DNA of 64,000 bases from Asaia bogorensis_B (lineage in GTDB: Bacteria; Pseudomonadota; Alphaproteobacteria; Acetobacterales; Acetobacteraceae): the NCBI RefSeq assembly GCF_900465315.1, contig NZ_UBIX01000004.1. One strand, given 5' to 3'. The position numbers and the translations under genes were made by a program. This document shows positions 49,754 to 57,578 of the stretch, piece by piece (positions within the stretch are counted from its first letter, which is position 1; each line of letters starts with the position of its first letter). The notes beneath the pieces are model-generated. The model ran no database searches. It had not been told where the DNA came from and saw nothing but the letters and a program-made list of their open reading frames with translations.

Positions 49754-51435
49754 GCGACAACAACGATCAAACCCCGCCCCAGACCTCTGGCATGAAAAAG
49801 GCAGGAATCAGGAAGACACGTTTCTCGATTGTCTGGCTGATCCCAATCATTGCTGTGGTTATCGCCGGGTGGCTTGCGTGGCGCAGCTTTGCCAATCGCG
49901 GTCCTGACATCACCATCACCTTCGATACGGCTTCCGGTCTGACCGCAGGGCAGACACAGGTCAAGAACAAGGCCGTCACGCTGGGCACGGTGCAGGATAT
50001 CAGCCTGACACCAGACATGCGCCGCGTGATCGTCCATGTGCGCATGAACGGGGATACGGAAGACATCCTGACCGATCATACGCGCTTCTGGGTAGTGCGA
50101 CCCCGCATCAACGGGGCCAGCATTACCGGGCTCGAAACCCTGCTTTCCGGTGCGTATATCGCGATCGATCCGGGTGAGAAGGGTGGTCGCTATGAGTCCA
50201 ATTTTACAGGGCTCGAGGCTGCACCCGGTGTGCGTTCCGACCAGCCCGGCTCCACCTTCATGCTGGTCACGCCGACGCTGGGGTCGATCGGTGAAGGGGC
50301 TCCCGTATTCTTCCGCGACATGTCTGTAGGCGAGGTTCTTGGCTACACCATGCCACCGGGGGGCGAGGGGCCGATCATGGTCCAGGTTTTCGTCAAATCA
50401 CCCTATGACCATTACCTTCGCACCGATTCGCGTTTCTGGAACGTCTCGGGCGTGCAGGTGGGTCTCGGTGCCGGCGGCCTCAAGGTTCAGCTGACCTCAC
50501 TCCAGGCGCTCCTCTCCGGCGGTGTGGCCTTTGGACTTCCGACGCGTCGCCTGAAAGTCGATGCCCCGCAGGCACCGGCCAACTCGGTGTTCCGTCTCTA
50601 TGCAAGCCAGGCTGAAGCCGACAATGCGCGTTACCATCAGCGTGTGAAGGCAGCGACCTATATCGACAGTTCAGTGAAGGGACTGACGTCCGGGGCTTCG
50701 GTCAGCATGTTCGGTATCCAGGTGGGCAGCGTGACCGATGTCTCACTCAAGGTGAACGAGCAGGACGCCACAGCACGGGTACGCGTGGAAATGGAGCTTG
50801 AACCCGAGCGCGTTCTGAACAGCGAGGAAACATCGCGGGACTCGCAGCACAAGCTGCTGGAGGCTTTCGTTGCCAAGGGGATGCGCGCCTCAGTCGAGAG
50901 CGCCAGCTTCCTGACGGGCGAATCGATGATCGGTCTGCAATTCGTCAAGAATGCCAAGCCTGCATCGCTGACTTATGAGGACGATGTGGCCATCATCCCG
51001 AGCCAGCCTGGCGGGATTGATGGAATCATGGCTTCAGCTGCCACGACCATGGACAAGGTGGCTGCCATGCCCCTCACCCAGATTGGCGAGCATCTGAATG
51101 ATCTTCTGGCCCATGCAGACCAGCGTCTGGCCAGCCCCGAGGTCAAGCAGTCGATCGTCGCGCTGCGCGATTCACTGCGTCATATCTCGGAGCTGACCCA
51201 GAATGCGAACGAAGGGATGAAGCCGCTTCTCAAGAAGCTTCCTGCCATGAGCGACGCCCTGCAGGGCACACTGAAAAATGCGCAGACCGTTCTCGCAAGC
51301 TATGGCGGCGATACCGATTTCCATCGGGATCTGCAGGCCATGATCACGCAGCTCAGCCAGGCCGCACGCTCCATTCGTTTCCTGACGGATTATCTCAACC
51401 ATCATCCTTCAGCCTTGATTACGGGACGCCACTGA
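49750..51435 (+). CDS. pqiB: Intermembrane transport protein PqiB (MCE domains)
   Basis: The 561-residue protein has an N-terminal membrane anchor (FSIVWLIPIIAVVIAGWLAW). MCE/MlaD repeats follow: ITFDTASGLTAGQTQVK, GSIGEGAPVFFRDMSVGEVL and AATYIDSSVKGLTSGASVSM, three in all. PqiB forms a hexameric needle-like tube bridging the periplasm for lipid transfer. The C-terminal coiled part (LNDLLAHADQRLASPEVKQS) would form the channel end. GTG 49750 overlaps the pqiA stop, and the pqiC gene is 2 bases downstream. Confidence 0.93.
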   Translation: MSDNNDQTPPQTSGMKKAGIRKTRFSIVWLIPIIAVVIAGWLAWRSFANRGPDITITFDTASGLTAGQTQVKNKAVTLGTVQDISLTPDMRRVIVHVRMNGDTEDILTDHTRFWVVRPRINGASITGLETLLSGAYIAIDPGEKGGRYESNFTGLEAAPGVRSDQPGSTFMLVTPTLGSIGEGAPVFFRDMSVGEVLGYTMPPGGEGPIMVQVFVKSPYDHYLRTDSRFWNVSGVQVGLGAGGLKVQLTSLQALLSGGVAFGLPTRRLKVDAPQAPANSVFRLYASQAEADNARYHQRVKAATYIDSSVKGLTSGASVSMFGIQVGSVTDVSLKVNEQDATARVRVEMELEPERVLNSEETSRDSQHKLLEAFVAKGMRASVESASFLTGESMIGLQFVKNAKPASLTYEDDVAIIPSQPGGIDGIMASAATTMDKVAAMPLTQIGEHLNDLLAHADQRLASPEVKQSIVALRDSLRHISELTQNANEGMKPLLKKLPAMSDALQGTLKNAQTVLASYGGDTDFHRDLQAMITQLSQAARSIRFLTDYLNHHPSALITGRH

Positions 51436-51436
51436 C

Positions 51437-52096
51437 GTGCAGATTTTTTCCTTCCCTCTCCTCGGTCAATCGCGTTCCCGGTCGGTGGGGCGCGTGATGC
51501 CTAGACTATGCGCGAGCGCGTTGATGCTGGGTGTCATGGGCACTGCACTGACCGCCTGTGGCAGCGACCCGACACTTTATTCTGTGGCGGCTGTTCCCGG
51601 TGTGGCCCAACCCGGGGGGCCGGTCACGGTTGAAGTGCGAACCCCGGTTGTGACGGCCAGCCTCGATCGCGATGAAATCGTGCGACAGGACAAGGACTAC
51701 AAGCTGGAAATCGCCAAGGGAAATGCGTGGAGCGAGCCGATTGGTGACATGATCGGCCGTGTGCTTACGCATGATCTGGCCCAGCGCCTGCCGGGCAGTA
51801 CGGTCTTTGCGCAGAATGATGCCGTCTCGACCAAGGCGCAGGCCTTTGTCGAGGTCACGATCACGGCGTTCAACGCGGATCAGCAGGGCAACGCCCTGCT
51901 GACAGGATCGCTCTCGGTGCATGGCGACAAGCCGGGCATCGGCCCCAACCTCACTGTGCCGGTGCAGCTTCAGGCCCATCTGGACAACAAACGGGCCAAC
52001 ACGCTCGTGGCGGGGCTCAGTACGTTAACCGGTCAGCTCGCTGATCTGGCTGCGCAGAAAATCCGCGCTCTGCCGGTATTGCCGATCACGCCCTGA
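51437..52096 (+). CDS. pqiC: PqiC-like ABC-type transport auxiliary lipoprotein
   Basis: The 219-residue product has a signal peptide with lipobox LTAC followed by GSDPTLYSVAAVPG, the PqiC/DUF330 beginning. It is therefore an outer-membrane lipoprotein. EPIGDMIGRVLTHDLAQRL and VEVTITAFNADQQGN are family-like. In the Pqi system it would dock PqiB at the outer membrane. GTG 51437 is the assumed start, and ATG 51497 would shorten the pre-sequence. A bidirectional terminator follows. Confidence 0.87.
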   Translation: MQIFSFPLLGQSRSRSVGRVMPRLCASALMLGVMGTALTACGSDPTLYSVAAVPGVAQPGGPVTVEVRTPVVTASLDRDEIVRQDKDYKLEIAKGNAWSEPIGDMIGRVLTHDLAQRLPGSTVFAQNDAVSTKAQAFVEVTITAFNADQQGNALLTGSLSVHGDKPGIGPNLTVPVQLQAHLDNKRANTLVAGLSTLTGQLADLAAQKIRALPVLPITP

Positions 52097-52163
52097 GGGT
52101 AAGTGGGGCCTTGCTCCGCTCCCGTTGGGGAGACAGATTTGCCTGCCCAGCCGCAGAGGGCAT

Positions 52164-52199
52164 AAAAAAACCCGCCTCCTTTCGGGGGCGGGTTTTTTT
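52164..52199. terminator. Bidirectional terminator between pqiC and nusG
   Basis: CCCGCC at 52171-52176 pairs with GGCGGG at 52187-52192, flanked by A7 on the left and T7 on the right. It serves converging transcripts from pqiC (plus) and nusG (minus). Confidence 0.9.
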
Positions 52200-52215
52200 G
52201 TCTATCGCGAGACGA

Positions 52216-52746
52216 TCAGAGCTTTTCGACCTGAGTGTAGTCCAGCTCCACCGGGGTGGAACGACCGAAGATCGAGACGCTGACCTTGAGGCGCGAACGC
52301 TCTTCGTCCACTTCCTCGATAACGCCATTGAAAGAGGTGAACGGGCCATCGGCCACGCGGATCTGCTCGCCAATCTCGAAGGTAAGGGCGGAACGCGGAC
52401 GCTCCACACCTTCTTCTGCCTGCTTGAGCATACGCTCTGCTTCGGCTTCAGTGATGGGCGACGGACGATTGCGCGTTCCCAGAAAGCCGGTGACCTTGGG
52501 AGTGTCCTTGACCAGATGCCATGCATCATCGGTCAGTTCCATTTTCACCAGCACATAACCGGGGAAGAACTTGCGCTCGGCATTGATCTTGCGACCACGA
52601 CGAACCTCGGTGACGTCCTCTGACGGAACCAGCACTTCCTCGAACTGGTCGCTCAGACCCTTCTGGGCTGCCTGTTCCTTGATGTGGGTCGCAATCTTCT
52701 TCTCGAACCCGGAATAGACATGCACGACGTACCAACGCTTAGCCAT
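52216..52746 (-). CDS. nusG: Transcription elongation/termination factor NusG
   Basis: The 176-residue protein binds RNA polymerase and couples it to ribosomes or Rho. The NGN domain is clear (RWYVVHVYSGFEKKIATHI, RKFFPGYVLVKMELTD, KVTGFLG). The KOW domain has RVADGPFTSFNGVIEEVDEE and GRSTPVELDYTQVEKL. It follows secE after 11 bases. Unlike most bacteria, the ribosomal protein genes rplK-rplA do not follow here: a strong terminator does. Confidence 0.96.
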   Translation of the reverse strand: MAKRWYVVHVYSGFEKKIATHIKEQAAQKGLSDQFEEVLVPSEDVTEVRRGRKINAERKFFPGYVLVKMELTDDAWHLVKDTPKVTGFLGTRNRPSPITEAEAERMLKQAEEGVERPRSALTFEIGEQIRVADGPFTSFNGVIEEVDEERSRLKVSVSIFGRSTPVELDYTQVEKL

Positions 52747-52757
52747 GGTTGTTCGTC

Positions 52758-53060
52758 TTAGCCTCCAACGCCAAAGAGTTCGCGCACGCCAAGCCCGATG
52801 ACCTGGTCGACAACGAAAAAGAAAACTGAGGTAAGGGCAGCCATGGCAAGGACGGCGCCCGTGGTGACCAGCGTGTTACGGCGTGTTGGCCAGGTGATCC
52901 TGGTCGCTTCCGTACGTACGTCCTTCAGGTACTGAACCAGATTGAAACGGACGGCTGGTTTGGACGAGGGTTTCGGGGCGTCTTTCGAAGCGCCTCCCTT
53001 GGAGGGCGAAGACTGCTGCGACCCGTGTTTTGGGGTAGTGACCGACACCGTCATCCTCAT
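52758..53060 (-). CDS. secE: Preprotein translocase subunit SecE
   Basis: The 100-residue protein has a Lys/Ser-rich N-terminal tail and the conserved amphipathic helix LVQYLKDVRTEATRITWPT. One membrane helix (VTTGAVLAMAALTSVFFFVV) follows. It clamps SecY in the Sec channel. ATG 53054 is an alternative start two codons in. The tRNA-Trp gene lies 77 bases upstream on the same strand. Confidence 0.92.
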   Translation of the reverse strand: MRMTVSVTTPKHGSQQSSPSKGGASKDAPKPSSKPAVRFNLVQYLKDVRTEATRITWPTRRNTLVTTGAVLAMAALTSVFFFVVDQVIGLGVRELFGVGG

Positions 53061-53137
53061 ATTCTTCAGAAAGCCGCGCGTGGCGGAATACCGCGCCCGA
53101 CTCCGCTCGCTGGAGTAAACCAGCGGCTGCGGCGTGG

Positions 53138-53214
53138 TGGCAGGGGCGGAGGGTCTCGAACTCTCAACCTCCGGTTTTGGAGACCGGCGCTCTAGCCAAT
53201 TGAGCTACACCCCT
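53138..53214 (-). tRNA. tRNA-Trp(CCA)
   Basis: The minus strand reads AGGGGTGTAGCTCAATTGG and folds with acceptor AGGGGTG/CGCCCCT. The anticodon loop CTCCAAA gives CCA, and the CCA tail is encoded. Its position just before secE-nusG is common in bacteria. Confidence 0.97.
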
Positions 53215-53288
53215 AGCGTCGTCCGCCTGGTCAACCGTCAAGGATGAAACATCCGGTCGGGTTGGGTCATGACGAGACCACTTGCGGC

Positions 53289-53317
53289 GTAATGCGGCGC
53301 TCGGGCTTTTAAGTCAA
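53289..53317 (-). promoter_or_regulatory. Promoter of the tRNA-Trp-secE-nusG unit
   Basis: On the minus strand TTGACT is followed after 17 bases by CATTAC, ending 75 bases before the tRNA. Confidence 0.4.
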
Positions 53318-53352
53318 GAGATCATTTGCAGTTTTTCGAGCAAAACTGTCTC

Positions 53353-53381
53353 TTGCTTCAATGCGGGATCAGCGTTAGGGA
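53353..53381 (+). promoter_or_regulatory. Weak candidate promoter of tRNA-Gly(TCC)
   Basis: TTGCTT and TAGGGA are separated by 17 bases and end 17 bases before the tRNA. The -10 box is poor, so confidence is low. Confidence 0.3.
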
Positions 53382-53398
53382 GAGCCATCAGCTGAAGC

Positions 53399-53472
53399 GC
53401 GGGCGTAGCATAGTGGTAATGCAGTAGCCTTCCAAGCTTCTGAGGAGGGTTCGATTCCCTTCGCCCGCTCCA
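53399..53472 (+). tRNA. tRNA-Gly(TCC)
   Basis: The 74-base gene has acceptor GCGGGCG/CGCCCGC, D-stem GCAT/ATGC, anticodon loop CTTCCAA (anticodon TCC), T-arm GAGGG/CCCTT and an encoded CCA. The anticodon stem (GTAGC/GCTTC) has a T-T mismatch at positions 28-42. Confidence 0.93.
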
Positions 53473-53553
53473 GCCGATATCTCTCCCGGAAAAATCAGTC
53501 TTTTCTCAAGGCTAACTTATCATGCCCTGCCGTGGGCTGATGCATGTCGCCTT

Positions 53554-54114
53554 TCATTCGGTCGCACAGGGCCTGTGGCTCGCATGGGCCGAGGCGAATT
53601 GCGTGATCATGAGCGCAACCGGCGCGTCGCCCACATTCCCGGACAGATGGCCTGTATGGCCCTGTGCATCGGACTTTGCCCCGACATCCTCACTGAGAAG
53701 AGCATCACCGGGGTTCAGCTCGACGCGCGTCCCATCCATGCTTTGCACGAACCACACGCCCTGAATGGGGATGATCCATTGCACGCTCTCAGGGGCGTGC
53801 CAGCCACCCTTCCAGTGGGCGGGCTGGATGCTGGTCACCATGCGTGCCTCACCCTGCTGGGCATGATTCACCCATTGCGGATCGGCGTGGGCAGCAAGGC
53901 GGCTCAGGGTAAAATTCTTCAGCTTGCATTTCGTGAGATGGCTCACACCCTGCTCATCAGTCCAGTTATCCCAGTAAGGCACACCGGCAGGTTGCTCGAC
54001 GGATGGCATCTCTGGCTGGGCTAAAGCCGTGAAGGGCACCATCACCGCCAGAATCGAAACAGAAGATAGCGTGCGGCGGCAGGGCAGGGGGCGTGCAAGG
54101 TAGGCAGGAAGCAT
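53554..54114 (-). CDS. Exported cupin-domain protein
   Basis: The 186-residue protein has a signal peptide ending near FTALAQPE (about residue 33). A cupin-like barrel follows, with GGWHAPESVQWIIPIQGVWF, ELNPGDALLSEDVG, and a histidine-rich end GHTGHLSGN. The metal-ligand pattern is a loose fit to the cupin motifs. A secreted or periplasmic role is inferred, and function is unknown. It is divergent from the ATP synthase operon and converges with tRNA-Gly(TCC). Confidence 0.75.
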   Translation of the reverse strand: MLPAYLARPLPCRRTLSSVSILAVMVPFTALAQPEMPSVEQPAGVPYWDNWTDEQGVSHLTKCKLKNFTLSRLAAHADPQWVNHAQQGEARMVTSIQPAHWKGGWHAPESVQWIIPIQGVWFVQSMDGTRVELNPGDALLSEDVGAKSDAQGHTGHLSGNVGDAPVALMITQFASAHASHRPCATE

Positions 54115-54544
54115 CAGGTAAAGGGGCCTTTGGCTCTCAGTTGGGGGTGGTGACGGGGTTTTGGCAAAATCACACGCATAAGTGCAACCTCGGGAACGAA
54201 CCGGTCTGGCATCGGGTGTCCCCGCAGGAGAGTCATGGCGCTGCCTTGAGCCTGCATGGGCGCAGGCCCGGGCAGGGGCGGTGTTTGGGCAGGGGCTTCC
54301 TGCCAGAAGAGAGGCAAGGCGGCGATTTCAGCGCCCCAGGCCCTAGAGTGTCAGTTGCACTTGGCGCGGCCTGCGTGCTAGACGCCCCGCGAGGCCTGAT
54401 CCGTTATTGCGGAATCGGGACGAACAGTCTCGTTATCTGAGTCATGATCAATCGGTTCCATGAACGATGCGTTGGGCACATGCCCTGCACTATGGTCGCG
54501 ATGGTCATCAGGATGTTTGTGTAATTGGGGTGGGAACGCCGGAC
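54115..54544 (+). promoter_or_regulatory. Intergenic region holding the atp operon promoter
   Basis: No convincing gene lies in these 430 bases. TTGCAC at 54355-54360 and CTAGAC at 54378-54383, 17 bases apart, form a candidate promoter, leaving a leader of roughly 155 bases before atpH. The left part contains short purine-rich repeats (GGGCAGGGG twice near 54270-54295) of unknown meaning. Confidence 0.45.
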
Positions 54545-55132
54545 GTGACAGTGGTCGAAACAGCCGAGGCACCGCAGGTCAGCATGGATGCGTCGGGGGG
54601 CATGGCGCAACGCTACGCTCTCGCGCTCTATGAATATGCTGAAGAGAAATCGGTGCTCCCTGAAGTGCTGGATCAGGTGCGCGCCCTGCGCAAGCTGATT
54701 GCGGAAAGTGCGGCACTGCGCGAATTTCTGGCCGACCAGAGCCTCGATTCCCGCCAGGCAGGCCAAGGCCTGGAAGCTGTTCTCAAGGCGCAGGGCTTCA
54801 GCGAGACGCTCAAGCGCTTTATTGGTGTGGTGTCACGCAACCGTCGTGCATCACGCATTGATGAAATTCTCGGTGCCGTTCTTGCTCTCGACGCCAAGCG
54901 TCGTGGCGAGATGATTGCCGAAGTGCGCAGCGCGCAGCCTCTGACGGCTGGACAGCGCAGCGCCTTGCAGACTCGCCTGGCCGAGGCGGGCTATGCCCGT
55001 GTCTCCATGATCGAGCGCGTTCAGCCTGAGCTGATCGGTGGTCTTGTCGTGCAGATTGGCGCCAAGCTTTTTGATACCTCCATTCGCGGGCGTCTGACCC
55101 GCATCCAGAATGCCATGAAGGGAGCCGCGTGA
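54545..55132 (+). CDS. atpH: ATP synthase F1 subunit delta
   Basis: The delta subunit joins F1 to the stator of F0. It reads GGMAQRYALALYEYAEEK, VLKAQGFSETLKRFIGVVSRNRRASRI, and VQPELIGGLVVQIGAKLFDTS, all typical. The frame is open upstream, so the start is uncertain: GTG 54545, ATG 54584 (MDASGGMAQ) and GTG 54530 are possible. The stop overlaps the atpA start (TGATG). It is first of the operon atpHAGDC. The F0 genes are not adjacent, as in many Alphaproteobacteria. Confidence 0.92.
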   Translation: MTVVETAEAPQVSMDASGGMAQRYALALYEYAEEKSVLPEVLDQVRALRKLIAESAALREFLADQSLDSRQAGQGLEAVLKAQGFSETLKRFIGVVSRNRRASRIDEILGAVLALDAKRRGEMIAEVRSAQPLTAGQRSALQTRLAEAGYARVSMIERVQPELIGGLVVQIGAKLFDTSIRGRLTRIQNAMKGAA

Positions 55133-56667
55133 TGGATATCCGTCCCGCAGAGATTTCGGACATCCTCAAGCAGCAGATCGCGTCCTTCAATGACGAAGCG
55201 CAGGTCTCCGAGACGGGCACCGTCCTGTCCATCGGCGACGGTATCGCGCGCGTCTATGGCCTGTCGAATGCCATGTCCGGCGAAATGGTCGATTTCCAGG
55301 CTACGGGCGACCGCGGCATGGTGCTGAACCTTGAAGAGGACAGCGTCGGTATCGTCGTGTTCGGTGATGGCGATGGCATCCGTGAAGGTGACACCGTCAC
55401 CCGTACGGGCGCCGTGGTTGAAGTGCCGGTCGGCAAGGGGCTTCTGGGTCGCGTTGTTGACGCGCTCGGCAACCCGATCGACGGCAAGGGCCCGCTGACC
55501 GACGTCGTCATGAAGCGCGCCGAAGTGAAGGCTCCGGGCATCATGCCGCGCCAGTCCGTGTGCGAGCCGATGCAGACCGGTATCAAGGCGATCGATGCCC
55601 TCGTGCCGATTGGCCGTGGCCAGCGTGAACTCGTGATCGGTGACCGTCAGACCGGCAAGACCGCCATTCTGATCGACACCATCGTGGCCCAGAAGCCTGT
55701 CAACGCCACGGGTGACGAGAAGCAGAAGCTTTACTGCATCTATGTCGCTATCGGCCAGAAGCGTTCGACCGTTGCCAACCTCGTTCGCACGCTGACGGAA
55801 GAAGGCTCGATGGAATACTCCATCGTCGTCGCCGCCACGGCGTCCGACCCGGCACCGATGCAGTACCTCGCACCGTACTCGGCGTGCTCGATGGGTGAGT
55901 TCTTCCGTGACAACGGCATGCACGCCCTGATCTGCTATGACGATCTGTCGAAGCAGGCTGTGGCCTATCGTCAGATGTCGCTGCTGCTGCGTCGTCCGCC
56001 GGGCCGTGAGGCTTTCCCGGGTGACGTGTTCTATCTGCACTCGCGTCTGCTCGAGCGCGCTGCCAAGATGTCCGACGAGTTCGGCGGTGGTTCGCTGACG
56101 GCTCTGCCGGTGATCGAGACGCAGGCTGGTGACGTTGCCGCCTATATCCCGACCAACGTGATTTCGATCACTGACGGTCAGATCTTCCTTGAGACCGACC
56201 TGTTCTACAAGGGCATCCGCCCCGCCGTGAACGTCGGTGGTTCGGTGTCGCGCGTTGGTTCGGCTGCCCAGATCAAGGCGATGAAGCAGGTTGCCGGCAA
56301 GATCAAGCTCGACCTCGCCCAGTACCGTGAAATGGCTGCGTTCTCGCAGTTCGCTTCCGATCTGGACCCTGCTACCCGCAAGCAGCTTGAGCGTGGCGCA
56401 CGCCTGACGGAACTGCTGAAGCAGCCCCAGACCTCGCCGCTGCCGGTTGAGGAGCAGGTTGTCGTGCTGTTCGCCGGTACGCGTGGCTTTGTCGACGTGG
56501 TCAAGGTCGATCAGGTCGTGCGTTACGAAGCCACTCTGCTGGCCGAAATGCGCAGCTCGGGCAAGGCCATCCTCGACGCCATCCGCACTGATCGTCAGAT
56601 CAAGCCGGAAGTCGAAGCCAAGCTGACCGAACTGCTGACGGCGTTCAACAAGCGCTTTGCAGCCTAA
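55132..56667 (+). CDS. atpA: ATP synthase F1 subunit alpha
   Basis: The 511-residue subunit has the nucleotide-binding P-loop GDRQTGKTAI and VSRVGSAAQIKAMKQVAGKI, hallmarks of alpha. The N-terminal ISDILKQQIASFNDEAQVSE touches delta. It forms the non-catalytic half of the alpha3beta3 ring at the inner membrane's cytoplasmic face. A long antisense open frame over this gene is a codon-bias shadow. Confidence 0.97.
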   Translation: MDIRPAEISDILKQQIASFNDEAQVSETGTVLSIGDGIARVYGLSNAMSGEMVDFQATGDRGMVLNLEEDSVGIVVFGDGDGIREGDTVTRTGAVVEVPVGKGLLGRVVDALGNPIDGKGPLTDVVMKRAEVKAPGIMPRQSVCEPMQTGIKAIDALVPIGRGQRELVIGDRQTGKTAILIDTIVAQKPVNATGDEKQKLYCIYVAIGQKRSTVANLVRTLTEEGSMEYSIVVAATASDPAPMQYLAPYSACSMGEFFRDNGMHALICYDDLSKQAVAYRQMSLLLRRPPGREAFPGDVFYLHSRLLERAAKMSDEFGGGSLTALPVIETQAGDVAAYIPTNVISITDGQIFLETDLFYKGIRPAVNVGGSVSRVGSAAQIKAMKQVAGKIKLDLAQYREMAAFSQFASDLDPATRKQLERGARLTELLKQPQTSPLPVEEQVVVLFAGTRGFVDVVKVDQVVRYEATLLAEMRSSGKAILDAIRTDRQIKPEVEAKLTELLTAFNKRFAA

Positions 56668-56676
56668 GGACGGACC

Positions 56677-57552
56677 ATGCCCTCGCTGAAGGAACTGCGC
56701 GCCCGGATCGCGGGCGTGAAATCGCAGCGCAAGATCACGAGTGCCATGAAGATGGTCGCAGCGTCCAAGCTGCGCCGTTTTCAGAAGCATGCCGAGGCCT
56801 CGCGTCCCTATGCTGCCGCCATGCGCCGCATGTTGTCCGAGCTTGCGACGGCAACTTCAGGCCAGGGCGAGTTGCCCGTGCTTCTCGAAGGCGGCAAGGG
56901 CTCGACCCATCTTGTCGTTTTGCTGACCAGCGATTTCGGTCTGGCGGGTGGCTTCAATGCCAATCTGGTGCGCTCGGTGCGCCAGATCGTCTCGCGTCTC
57001 GAATCGCAGGGCGAAACGGTGCGTATCCTGCCGGTCGGCCGCAAGGGCGGTGAGGCCATGGCGCGCATCTTCCCCGGCAAGCTGATCGAGCGTTACGAAG
57101 GCACGGCTGGCCGCGAGGTACAGTTCCAGAAGGCTGTCGACCTCGGCCAGCGCGTTACGGAGCTGCTTACCGATGGTCAGGTCGATCGCGTGACGGTGGT
57201 GTTCAACCGCTTCGTCAACGCCATGACCCAGATCCCGACGGAAGAGGCACTCGTCCCGCTGCCCGTGGCCGAGAACGACAACGCCAGTGAATATACCGCT
57301 CAATATGAATTTGAGCCCAACGAAGCCGAGCTGCTCGCTCAGCTTCTGCCGCGTAATATCCAGGTCCAGTTCTTCGCTGCACTTCTCGAAAGTGCGGCTG
57401 GTGAGCAGGGTGCACGCATGACGGCCATGGATAACGCGACACGGAATGCAGGCAAGGCGATCGACTCTCTGTCGCAGCGCTATAACCGCACCCGCCAGAG
57501 CAACATCACCAAAGAACTTATCGAGATCATCTCCGGCGCTGAAGCCGTCTGA
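56677..57552 (+). CDS. atpG: ATP synthase F1 subunit gamma
   Basis: The central stalk subunit, 291 residues, starts MPSLKELRARIAGVKSQRKI and continues TSAMKMVAASKLRRFQ. It ends ALLESAAGEQGARMTAMDNA and RQSNITKELIEIISGAEAV. The N- and C-terminal helices form the coiled-coil rotor. It lies 9 bases after atpA and 26 bases before atpD. Confidence 0.96.
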   Translation: MPSLKELRARIAGVKSQRKITSAMKMVAASKLRRFQKHAEASRPYAAAMRRMLSELATATSGQGELPVLLEGGKGSTHLVVLLTSDFGLAGGFNANLVRSVRQIVSRLESQGETVRILPVGRKGGEAMARIFPGKLIERYEGTAGREVQFQKAVDLGQRVTELLTDGQVDRVTVVFNRFVNAMTQIPTEEALVPLPVAENDNASEYTAQYEFEPNEAELLAQLLPRNIQVQFFAALLESAAGEQGARMTAMDNATRNAGKAIDSLSQRYNRTRQSNITKELIEIISGAEAV

Positions 57553-57578
57553 GACTTTTACGCAGGAGCCGAAATACG

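Noticed and set aside
54093..54440. Open frame of 115 codons between the cupin gene and atpH
   Set aside because: It has no signal or domain, crosses the likely atp promoter, and starts inside the cupin signal peptide region on the other strand.
55021..56790. Open frame of 589 codons on the minus strand, opposite atpA
   Set aside because: It mirrors atpA codon by codon, is rich in His, Arg and Asp as antisense frames in GC-rich DNA are, and has no ribosome site or recognisable domain.
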